The notes beneath the pieces are model-generated. The model saw only the letters and a list, made by a program, of their open reading frames with translations, made no database searches and was not told the origin of the DNA. Both the position numbers and the translations under genes were made by a program. DNA of 38,621 nt, from assembly GCA_016794485.1 (NCBI GenBank), contig JAEUHV010000223.1, positions 1 to 38,621 on the forward strand, in the 5' to 3' direction. Position 1 is the stretch's first letter; every line of letters begins with the position of its first letter. Positions 15,735 to 22,268 of this stretch are shown in pieces. Origin of the DNA: Planctomycetota bacterium (GTDB lineage Bacteria > Planctomycetota > UBA1135 > UBA2386).

Positions 15735-16795
15735 CGTCGGAATCTCGGGCGGTGGCCACGCGCGAGCGCCATCGTCGCCATCGTCGCCAGCACCGCCGCG
15801 CCCAGTTTCGCCTCGGCGGCCGGGCGATGCACGCGCAGATCCAGTTCGCGGCAGCGTTGCGCCAGCGCCTGCAGTGCCTGGTCGACGACGTAGCGGTGCA
15901 GTCCGGTGAGGCGCGAGACCTTCGCGCGCAGCGAGGTGCGTTCGCGCGTCAGCAAGGCGGCGGCCGACGTGCGGATCCGAGTCGCGTCGGCGTCGGCGAA
16001 GACCACGCGCAGTTCGCGGTCGAAGCGCGCGCTGTCGGTCGGCGGGTAGCCGGCCTTGCGCCGTCGGTAGTGTTCGCGCAGCGTCGTGCGCGCCGTGCGC
16101 ACCGATCCCGGCCGGTCGTTGCTGTGCACGTCCTGCGGCAGGTCGCCGACGTCGCGCAGCATGCGGTCCAGGGCGCGCAGCTTCTGCAGCGCCGGCCAGC
16201 CGGCGTAGGTCCTCTGCCAGCGCGACTTCGGCGCCAGCCAGACCGCGAAGCTCTCGGCGTAGTCCTCGGCCGGATGGCTCTGCGCGTACCACCAGCCGAG
16301 GTGCTGCACGAACTGCTTGCTGGTCGGGCTGACCTGGTAGGCGACGCGGTACGGATCGCTGTAGCGGCCGAACGTCGCCCGCCAGTCGTCGCGGCGGTGC
16401 AGCCGGTAGGCGTTGTCGAACGCGTGCGCGGCTTCGTGCCGCAGCAGCTTCATGCACTGCTCGTGCGTCGCGCCCTCGGCTTCGAACATCTGCGTGTGCT
16501 CGAGCCGTGCCAGGCGCCGGTGCGCGAGCCAGAACGGGATCGCGAAGCCGGTCGAGCCTTCCGGCGTGAACCAGTCGGTGGCGAGCCACGCGTACGGACG
16601 GAACAGCAGGCCCTTCTGCGCGAGTTCGTCGTGCAGGCGATCGAGACGCGCCTGCATCGCCGTGCCCTCGAGCCGCAGGTCGAGGTCGCACAGGCGCACG
16701 TCGAGCAGTTCCTCGGTCGGCAGCTCGGCCCACCACGGGGCCGTGGCCTTGCGGCGCGCGGCGGGCTTGCGGCGGGGTTTGCGGGAGCGGGCCAC
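15731..16795 (-). CDS. Putative zinc metallopeptidase (Peptidase_Mx-like)
   Basis: The 354-residue protein opens with a basic segment (RKPRRKPAARRKA) and carries the zincin helix LRHEAAHAFDNAY (His120, Glu121, His124). The third-ligand region QSHPAEDYAESFAVWLAPKS follows about 54 residues later, and FGRYSDPYRVAYQVSP lies between; these are hallmarks of the family annotated as putative zinc-binding metallopeptidases. The C-terminal ~150 residues are helical with a basic YRRRKAGYPPTDSARF region. No signal peptide, so it acts in the cytosol. GTG 16795 lies 6 nt after a TAGGAT hexamer. Translation is coupled to the ATP-grasp gene; a make-and-trim amide system is a reasonable guess, not shown. Confidence 0.82.
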   Translation of the reverse strand: MARSRKPRRKPAARRKATAPWWAELPTEELLDVRLCDLDLRLEGTAMQARLDRLHDELAQKGLLFRPYAWLATDWFTPEGSTGFAIPFWLAHRRLARLEHTQMFEAEGATHEQCMKLLRHEAAHAFDNAYRLHRRDDWRATFGRYSDPYRVAYQVSPTSKQFVQHLGWWYAQSHPAEDYAESFAVWLAPKSRWQRTYAGWPALQKLRALDRMLRDVGDLPQDVHSNDRPGSVRTARTTLREHYRRRKAGYPPTDSARFDRELRVVFADADATRIRTSAAALLTRERTSLRAKVSRLTGLHRYVVDQALQALAQRCRELDLRVHRPAAEAKLGAAVLATMATMALARGHRPRFRR

Positions 16796-16801
16796 GCGCC
16801 G

Positions 16802-16807
16802 ATCCTA
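16802..16807 (-). promoter_or_regulatory. -10-like TAGGAT before the peptidase/ligase operon
   Basis: On the minus strand TAGGAT ends 6 nt before GTG 16795, so the operon mRNA is expected to be leaderless or nearly so. The same hexamer with 7-nt spacing precedes the potassium channel gene. Confidence 0.45.
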
Positions 16808-16885
16808 CGAACCCGGGCGCGCCGTGCACGTGACTCCGCGGCAGGTCCGGCGATACTGCGCCGCCCAGCCCCTGCGCCCGTCCGC

Positions 16886-17299
16886 ATGACCACCAACGCC
16901 CCGCGTTTCCACCGTTCCAACGCCCATGGCACCGCCCCTGGCGGTCACTACTCGCACGCTGTCGCGGCGGGCGGGTTCGTGTTCGTGTCCGGCCAGCTGC
17001 CGACCCGGCCGGGCGTCGCCCCCGACCCGAGCATGCCGGTGCGCGAGCAGACGACGTTGACGTTGCAGAACCTGCAGTCGGCGCTGCAGGCGGCCGGGGC
17101 GAAGCTGACCGACGTGGTGAAGGTCACCGCGTGGCTGCGCAGCGAGGACGATTGGGACGACTTCGACGCGGCCTATGCCGCGTTCTTCGGCGACCACCGC
17201 CCGGCGCGCGCGGCGGTGCCGGTGGGTCGACTGCACTACGGCCTGTGCGTCGAGATCGAAGCGGTCGCGTTCGTCGGCAGTCGCGGCGTCACGGTGTGA
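16886..17299 (+). CDS. RidA/YjgF/YER057c family protein
   Basis: The 137-residue protein has the RidA layout: HSNAHG-type start (FHRSNAHGTAPGGHYSHAV), the strand GGFVFVSGQLPTRPG, EQTTLTLQNLQSALQAAG, the signature TDVVKVTAWLRSEDDWDDFD, then HRPARAAVPVGRL and a final EIEAVA strand. The Arg of RAAVPV and the late Glu match the active-site pair that hydrolyses reactive enamines/imines from PLP enzymes such as threonine dehydratase. The family also has other roles. Its last ~40 bases belong to a direct repeat found again at 18733. A -10-like GATACT sits further upstream (near 16851). Convergent with the porin. Confidence 0.9.
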   Translation: MTTNAPRFHRSNAHGTAPGGHYSHAVAAGGFVFVSGQLPTRPGVAPDPSMPVREQTTLTLQNLQSALQAAGAKLTDVVKVTAWLRSEDDWDDFDAAYAAFFGDHRPARAAVPVGRLHYGLCVEIEAVAFVGSRGVTV

Positions 17300-17302
17300 G
17301 CG
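17257..17302 (+). repeat. Direct repeat copy 1 (3' end of ridA)
   Basis: This 46-base stretch, encoding the RidA C-terminus AFVGSRGVTV plus its stop, matches 18733-18777 with one mismatch and one single-base gap, in the same orientation. The two copies flank the porin gene. Because copy 2 holds the 3' end of the TMEM175-like gene on the other strand, the pair looks like a junction duplicated when the porin segment entered. Confidence 0.8.
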
Positions 17303-17372
17303 GGCGGTCTCCCGGGTCGGCGAACCGCTCGGCAAATGCGGTCCCCGCGGTCCGGCCTGCGCCGTGCGTCGG

Positions 17373-18671
17373 TCAGAACGTGATCGCCGTGCGCAGCGTC
17401 AGCACCACCGCGTCGTCGACGCCCGGGGCGCCGGCGGGGTCGTCGAGCCACGTCAGCACCGGCTTCACGGTCAGCCAAGGTGTCAGACGCATTTCGTAGA
17501 AGCACTCGACGGCGAGCTCCGCGCCGCCGATGAAACCCGCCCCCGGCGCCCGGCTGAACGCACCGTAGCTCGCACCGAGACCGGCGACGTCGTGCGGCCG
17601 CTGCGCGAACGGCCCGTCGTAGGCGAGCCCGGCACCGCCGTGGTGTTCGATCGCGCTCACCGTCGGGTCGGCCCACGCGTACATCGCGAACGCGCCAACC
17701 CCGCGCTCGCCGTCGCCGTCGCCGACGCGCCACAGCGACTGGTCGAGCACCCCGTAGCAGCCGGTCGTCTTGTCGTCGGTGCCGCCGTCGAACCGCTGGA
17801 ACTCGCCGGTGTGCCGCCACAGCCCGATGCCCAGGCGTCCTGGATGCCTTCCGGCCCACATCGCGCCCGCCTCGGCGATCCCGAACAGGTCGTCGGGTCC
17901 TGCGAACACCGTCGCCGGTCCCCGCTCGCCGGTGCGCACCCCCGACTGCGCGGCGCCGTCGTAGAGGCCCGCCCCCGCGTAGAAGCCACCCGGTTGCCAG
18001 AACACCTGTGCGCCGAACGCGGGGTCAGGATACGTCGGCATCGCGAGCACGTTCGGGCTGTGGCCGAACGACGCGTGCAGGAAGTGGTCTGCGTGGGGTG
18101 CGACGTCGAACTCGGTGTTGGTGTCGTTCTTGCCGACCTTGACGAACACCGTGTCGTCGCAGAGCGCCTGCTCGTACCACAGCATCGCCACCTCGTCGAA
18201 CTCGTGGTCGTGGTCGATGTCGGAGTACCGTTGCAGGTCGCCCGTGTCGAGCGAGCCGTCGTCGCCGCGCTGCAGTTGCAGGTCGACGAACAACGTGCCG
18301 CCGCGAAAGCCGAGCAACGGCTCGCTGGCGAACGAGATCGTCGCGTCGACCAACGTGCGCACGGCGGTGCCGCCCGGGTCGACGCCGCCCGCGGTGACCA
18401 GCGACGCATCGGTGGTGGTGAACAGTTCCGGCGTGATGCCGCGCGCCTGCAACCAGGTCCGCAAGCCACCCCAGTCACCCGTCAGGTGGGCGCGCGTCCA
18501 CACCGTGTCCGCAATGCCATCGTCTCGGTGCGGATAACCCTGCAGGCGCGGCGTCGGCTCCTGCCGTTCCTGCGCGCCGCCCTGGGCCACTGCGGCAGCG
18601 GTGATCCAGCCGAGGGCCAGAACGCGGCGAATCGTCGCTGGTGCGAAGTGTGGCTGGCGATCCGGCGGCAT
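17373..18671 (-). CDS. OprB-like carbohydrate-selective porin
   Basis: The 432-residue protein has an N-terminal signal region (RRVLALGWITAAAVAQGGAQ), then the OprB hallmark TRAHLTGDWGGLRTWLQARG (W-x-R-x-x-LTGDWGG-x-R-x-x-L). Alternating beta strands follow (GGTLFVDLQLQRG, AMLWYEQALCDDTVFVKVGK, PNVLAMPTYPDPAFG, GIGLWRHTGEF). It ends in ...LTLRTAITF, the C-terminal Phe recognised by the outer-membrane insertion machinery. OprB porins pass glucose and other sugars. ATG 18671 is preceded by a TAGCTT hexamer with 13-nt spacing. The gene, with its promoter, is bracketed by 45-bp direct repeats, a sign of insertion between ridA and the TMEM175-like gene. Confidence 0.88.
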   Translation of the reverse strand: MPPDRQPHFAPATIRRVLALGWITAAAVAQGGAQERQEPTPRLQGYPHRDDGIADTVWTRAHLTGDWGGLRTWLQARGITPELFTTTDASLVTAGGVDPGGTAVRTLVDATISFASEPLLGFRGGTLFVDLQLQRGDDGSLDTGDLQRYSDIDHDHEFDEVAMLWYEQALCDDTVFVKVGKNDTNTEFDVAPHADHFLHASFGHSPNVLAMPTYPDPAFGAQVFWQPGGFYAGAGLYDGAAQSGVRTGERGPATVFAGPDDLFGIAEAGAMWAGRHPGRLGIGLWRHTGEFQRFDGGTDDKTTGCYGVLDQSLWRVGDGDGERGVGAFAMYAWADPTVSAIEHHGGAGLAYDGPFAQRPHDVAGLGASYGAFSRAPGAGFIGGAELAVECFYEMRLTPWLTVKPVLTWLDDPAGAPGVDDAVVLTLRTAITF

Positions 18672-18732
18672 TCGTTCGGTCGGGAAGCTACCGCAGGCGC
18701 CGTCGCGATCGCCAGTCTTCGCGCGGTGCACC

Positions 18733-18777
18733 CGAAGCGTCGCGTTCGTCGGCAGGCGCGGCGTCACGGTGTGAGCG
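18733..18777 (+). repeat. Direct repeat copy 2 (3' end of TMEM175-like gene)
   Basis: This 45-base copy differs from 17257-17302 by one substitution and one missing base. It contains the stop (18764-18766, minus strand) and last codons of the TMEM175-like gene and, read on the plus strand, a ghost of the RidA C-terminus (VAFVGRRGVTV and a stop). It lies upstream of the porin start. Confidence 0.8.
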
Positions 18778-19339
18778 TGCGCTCGATGCGGCGGTCGGGC
18801 ACGAGCCAGATCGCCGCCACCAACGTGTAGAGGGCGATGCCGAGCCAAGGCTGCCAGCACGCGCCGGCGATGCCGGCGGCGTAGAGCACCAACGACAGCT
18901 TGCCCTTGCGGTCGCGCCCGATCGCTCGCGCCAGCGGCGAGTCGCTCGGGTGGCAGCGCAGCAGCGAGCCGACGAGCAGCGAATACGCCACCGCCGCCAG
19001 GATCAGCACGCTGCCGTAGACGACCACCGTCGCCGGCGCGAAGTGGTTCTCGCCCATCCAGCCGGTCACGAACGGAAACAACGACAGCCAGAACAGCAGG
19101 TGCAGGTTGCTCCACAACACGCCGCCGCTGACGCGCTGCACCGCCTGGAACAGATGGTGGTGGTTGTTCCAGTAGATGCCGACGTAGACGAAGCTCAGCA
19201 GGTAGCAGCCCGCGACCGGCAGCAGTGGCTCGAGGTCGGCCAGTGTGTCGCCGTGCGGCACCTTCAGCTCCAGCACCATGATGGTGATGATGATCGCGAC
19301 CACGCCGTCGCTGAACGCCTCGAGTCGTCCCTTGTGCAT
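18764..19339 (-). CDS. TMEM175-family (DUF1211) potassium channel-like protein
   Basis: The 191-residue integral membrane protein begins with MHKGRLEAFSDGVVAIIITI, the R-x-x-x-FSD signature of the TMEM175 family whose bacterial members are six-helix proton-/potassium-permeable channels working as tetramers. Further family features are MVLELKVP, the SFVYVGIYWNNHHHLFQAV segment with its His cluster, and NLHLLFWLSLFPFVTGWMGE. Six hydrophobic segments fit the family length. A TACCGT hexamer lies 8 nt before the ATG. Its 3' end lies in the direct repeat described above. Confidence 0.92.
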   Translation of the reverse strand: MHKGRLEAFSDGVVAIIITIMVLELKVPHGDTLADLEPLLPVAGCYLLSFVYVGIYWNNHHHLFQAVQRVSGGVLWSNLHLLFWLSLFPFVTGWMGENHFAPATVVVYGSVLILAAVAYSLLVGSLLRCHPSDSPLARAIGRDRKGKLSLVLYAAGIAGACWQPWLGIALYTLVAAIWLVPDRRIERTLTP

Positions 19340-19347
19340 CGGCGCAG

Positions 19348-19353
19348 ACGGTA
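19348..19353 (-). promoter_or_regulatory. -10-like TACCGT before the TMEM175-like gene
   Basis: On the minus strand TACCGT ends 8 nt before ATG 19339; no ribosome binding site lies between. It fits the near-leaderless spacing seen at other genes. Confidence 0.4.
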
Positions 19354-19392
19354 GCGAGCGGGTGGCGCAGCGACGAGCGACGGTGCCGCCGT

Positions 19393-20475
19393 TCAGCGGC
19401 TCGAACGCACGGCCTCGAGCCAGCCGTGGCCGAAGCGTTGGTCGGGTTCGAGGTAGTGGCCCTCGCTCCATTCGTTGAGCGACGCGACCAGCACGAGCGG
19501 ATCGTCGATGCCGCCGACCGGCGAACGGAACGCGCGCGCCGCGCGCAGGGCCGCGGCGAAGTGCTCCGGGTGCTCGCCGGTGACGACCGGCGACCACGGG
19601 TACTTGTCGGGCCGCGCCGGGCCGAAGTCGGCACCGCGCGCACTCGCGTCCCAACCCGGGGCCACCGACGGCATGTACGGCAGGCCCGAGCGTTCGGCGA
19701 ACGATGCCCACTGGCTCGCGCGCAACACCGCGTACTCGCGATAGTCCTGCAGGAACGGGCCCTTCCAGTCCGGGAGCAGCACGTAGTGGGTGACGCTGTC
19801 GAAGCCGACCGCGCGCACCAGCCGCAGCGTCTCGGCATTCGGTTCGATCGCGGCCAGGTGCAGGTCGCGATGGCCGTGCTCGCGCAGCCACGCACGGGCC
19901 TTGCCGATCGCGGTGCGCACGCCGTCGACGCCGAGTTCCTTGACGAAGAACGTGCTGTCGAAGATCGACAGGTACGAGCGGCCGCCGACGGTCAGGTAGT
20001 TCGGTCGCGCGAAGTAGTTCGTCGCCAGCATCGCCACGAACCGCACGAAGTCGTCGACGTCGCTCGGCACGAACCGTTCGGGGTCGAGCACCGGCAGGTC
20101 GGCACGCGTCACCGGCAGCACGCGGCGCGGCATGCGGTTGGCCCACATGCACGCGAACGGCAGGCGCGCCCCGGCGGAGCCGCCGAGGAAACCGTGGTCG
20201 AGGCCCTGTTCGAACACGCGTTTGCCGCGGCACCAGAAGACGCCGAACACGAACGCGTCGACGCCGTGCGCGTGCGCCAGTTCGAGCCGCGCACCGAGCT
20301 GGGCCGGGTCGGTGTCGTCGTATTCGCCGAGCAGCGGCACCTTCGGCTGCGCGTGCCCCGGGAAGCGCGGCGTGCACGCGCGGACCAGTTCCCATTCGGT
20401 GAAGCCCGGATGGAACGCGGTGTCGCGTTCGGCGATCGGGTGCCAGCCGGTGTAGACGTAGGCCGCGGTGCGCAC
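19393..20475 (-). CDS. WbsX-like / GH99-like glycan-processing protein
   Basis: The 360-residue protein resembles the WbsX group (related to glycoside hydrolase family 99, often found in polysaccharide loci). Motifs are AYVYTGWHP at the start, FTEWELVRACTPRFPGHAQP, the barrel strand GVDAFVFGVFWCRGKRVFEQ, PFACMWANRMPR, and the late VLVASLNEWSEGHYLEPDQR, where N-E-W-x-E-x-x-x-x-E-P is the family signature with probable catalytic acids. Its exact reaction is not established. GTG 20475 is chosen because the conserved part starts there, 7 nt after TACGGC. Together with the GT4 enzyme and the porin it points to surface-glycan metabolism. Confidence 0.85.
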   Translation of the reverse strand: MRTAAYVYTGWHPIAERDTAFHPGFTEWELVRACTPRFPGHAQPKVPLLGEYDDTDPAQLGARLELAHAHGVDAFVFGVFWCRGKRVFEQGLDHGFLGGSAGARLPFACMWANRMPRRVLPVTRADLPVLDPERFVPSDVDDFVRFVAMLATNYFARPNYLTVGGRSYLSIFDSTFFVKELGVDGVRTAIGKARAWLREHGHRDLHLAAIEPNAETLRLVRAVGFDSVTHYVLLPDWKGPFLQDYREYAVLRASQWASFAERSGLPYMPSVAPGWDASARGADFGPARPDKYPWSPVVTGEHPEHFAAALRAARAFRSPVGGIDDPLVLVASLNEWSEGHYLEPDQRFGHGWLEAVRSSR

Positions 20476-20482
20476 GGGAAGG

Positions 20483-20488
20483 GCCGTA
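20483..20488 (-). promoter_or_regulatory. -10-like TACGGC before the WbsX-like gene
   Basis: On the minus strand TACGGC ends exactly 7 nt before GTG 20475. The hexamer is a weak -10 but the spacing equals that of the thioesterase, NuoF-like and channel genes. Confidence 0.3.
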
Positions 20489-20506
20489 GCGGTGCCGCGG
20501 CACGGG

Positions 20507-20522
20507 GGCAAGGGTCCTTGCC
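20507..20522. promoter_or_regulatory. 16-bp palindrome between WbsX-like and sigma genes
   Basis: GGCAAGG-GT-CCTTGCC is a near-perfect palindrome in the 115-base gap between the divergent starts. It lies where a dimeric regulator could control both genes. Downstream, CGACAAT occurs twice (20544-20550, 20576-20582), the second 8 nt before the sigma GTG and possibly its -10. Confidence 0.35.
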
Positions 20523-20590
20523 GTGGTCTCTTCGGCCGCCGGGCGACAATCGGCTGTCCCGGGGCGGGGGCTCCGCGACAATGGGGGCCC

Positions 20591-21124
20591 GTGCAGCCCC
20601 GCGACCTGTTCGAGATCCTGACCCGCGAACACATCGATTCGGTGCGCGCGTTCCTGCTCGCCAGCTTGCGCGACCGCGTCGCCGCCGAGGACCTGGTGCA
20701 GGAGACGTTCCTGGTCGCCTGGAAGATCCTCGAGCGCTACGACCGCAAGCTGCCGTTCGGGCCGTGGGTTCGCGGCATCGCCGGCAAGCTGCTGCTGAAC
20801 CACCGCCGCCGCATGGGCCGCAGCCGCGTGCACTTCCTCGACGAGGAGGTGCTGATGCGCATCGACGACGGTTTCCGCGAGTTCGCGACGCTGCACGGCG
20901 ACACCTTCGACGAGAAGCTCGACGCGCTGCGCGACTGCCTCGGCAACCTGTCCGGGCCGCAGCGGGAGTCGATCAAGCTGCACTACGAACACGGCATGCA
21001 CTGCAAGCAGATCGCCGAGAAGCTCGGCATCGGCTTCGAGGCCGTGAAGAAGCACCTGCAGCGGGGCCGCGCGATGTTGCAGCGCTGCCTGCGCAGCAAA
21101 CTGCCGGAAGGAGAAGTCGCATGA
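20591..21124 (+). CDS. ECF-type RNA polymerase sigma factor
   Basis: The 177-residue protein has sigma region 2 (DSVRAFLLASLRDRVAAEDL followed by VQETFLVAWKILERYD) and region 4 with the helix-turn-helix HCKQIAEKLGIGFEAVKKHL preceded by LSGPQRESIKLHYEHG. Regions 1 and 3 are absent, as in extracytoplasmic-function sigma factors. It directs RNA polymerase to a small stress or envelope regulon. Its stop overlaps the start of the membrane protein at 21121 (ATGA), the usual sigma/anti-sigma arrangement. GTG 20591 follows a GACAAT hexamer by 8 nt. Confidence 0.92.
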   Translation: MQPRDLFEILTREHIDSVRAFLLASLRDRVAAEDLVQETFLVAWKILERYDRKLPFGPWVRGIAGKLLLNHRRRMGRSRVHFLDEEVLMRIDDGFREFATLHGDTFDEKLDALRDCLGNLSGPQRESIKLHYEHGMHCKQIAEKLGIGFEAVKKHLQRGRAMLQRCLRSKLPEGEVA

Positions 21125-22194
21125 ACGACGACCTGGACGATCCGTCGACGAACGCGGAGAGTCCGCAACCGATGGGTGAGGCGCGAAGCGCCGAGCCCGA
21201 GGTTGGGGACGTGCGTCGGGCTGCGGGTGGTGGCGAAGGTCGCGAAGCGGCCGCCGCCGGCAGCCGTCGGCACTGGCGGCCCAAGGGGCGCGAACTCGTG
21301 CCGGATTCCTGGCGCGCATTCGACGAGACGCTCGCCGACGAAGCCCCGGACGGCGACGCGCCGGTCGAGTCCAGGTCCTGGATCGCCGACCAGCGGGTGA
21401 TGCATGGCCTGCTGCGCGCCCTGCACGGCCAGGACGCCGCGGCGCGCGAAGCCACGATCGACACGATCCTCGAACGCATCGACGCTCCGTCGGCAGGGCT
21501 GCGGCGCTGGCTGCCGTTGCTGGCGGCCGCCGTCGTGCTCGCGTGCTTCGGACTCTGGGCCGTCTTGCCCGACCGTCTACCGACCGCCGACGCGGCCGTG
21601 CAGCGGGCAGTGGCCGAGCTGGCGCGCGACGTCGCCCGGCGCTTCCGGGTCGAGACGAGCGTCGCCGACGCCGCGGGCAAGCAGGTGATGCACCACGAAG
21701 TGGCGCTGCTGGCCAGCCCCGGCAGCCGGTTCCGGCTCAGTGGCAAGTTCGGGTTCGGCGCGCTGCAGCTCGGCGAAGTGCAGGTCGGTTGCGATGGCAC
21801 CGAGATCTGGGGCATGTCGGCGAACGGCGTGTTCCGCCGCGCGATGCCGTTCGCCGAGCGCGACCGCCTGCTGGCGATGTTCGGCGACACGATCGACCTC
21901 GGCTACCTCGACGTGCAGGCGCTCGTCCAGAAGCTGCCGGCCGACTTCGAGCTGAAGTGCGTCGGGCGCGAATCCGACGCCAGCGGCCGGTCGCTGCTGC
22001 GCATCGAGGCTTCGCGCCGGCACACCGACGCCCGTGTGCAACTGCGCGACGCGTGGCTCCTGTGCGACGAGGCCACTGGAATGGTGACGCGGCTGGAAGT
22101 CGAGGTCGCGTTCCCGCGCGGCACGCGGCGCACTTCGATGGAGTACCTCGGCGAGGAGCCGCCGGGCCTGGTGCAGTTCGGCCGGCCCTGGTGA
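21121..22194 (+). CDS. Putative membrane anti-sigma factor with LolA-like periplasmic domain
   Basis: The 357-residue protein has an acidic, disordered cytosolic N-terminus of ~120 residues. A single membrane span, LRRWLPLLAAAVVLACFGLW, follows near residues 123-142. The periplasmic domain has strands reminiscent of LolA/LolB/outer-membrane lipoprotein-sorting folds (HHEVALLASPGSRFRLSGKF, EVQVGCDGTEIWGMSANGVF, YLDVQALVQKLPADFELKCV, TGMVTRLEVEVAFPRGTRRT). Coupling with the sigma gene and topology suggest that it binds and restrains the sigma factor and senses envelope or lipid state. No zinc-finger ZAS motif is seen, so the anti-sigma role is inferred from context. Confidence 0.7.
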   Translation: MNDDLDDPSTNAESPQPMGEARSAEPEVGDVRRAAGGGEGREAAAAGSRRHWRPKGRELVPDSWRAFDETLADEAPDGDAPVESRSWIADQRVMHGLLRALHGQDAAAREATIDTILERIDAPSAGLRRWLPLLAAAVVLACFGLWAVLPDRLPTADAAVQRAVAELARDVARRFRVETSVADAAGKQVMHHEVALLASPGSRFRLSGKFGFGALQLGEVQVGCDGTEIWGMSANGVFRRAMPFAERDRLLAMFGDTIDLGYLDVQALVQKLPADFELKCVGRESDASGRSLLRIEASRRHTDARVQLRDAWLLCDEATGMVTRLEVEVAFPRGTRRTSMEYLGEEPPGLVQFGRPW

Positions 22195-22268
22195 CCGGCG
22201 ACGGGCACGAGTTCGTCCGTGATCGCGTGCGTCGGGCGGCCTAGGATCGACGGCTGCCCCGCGCGTTC

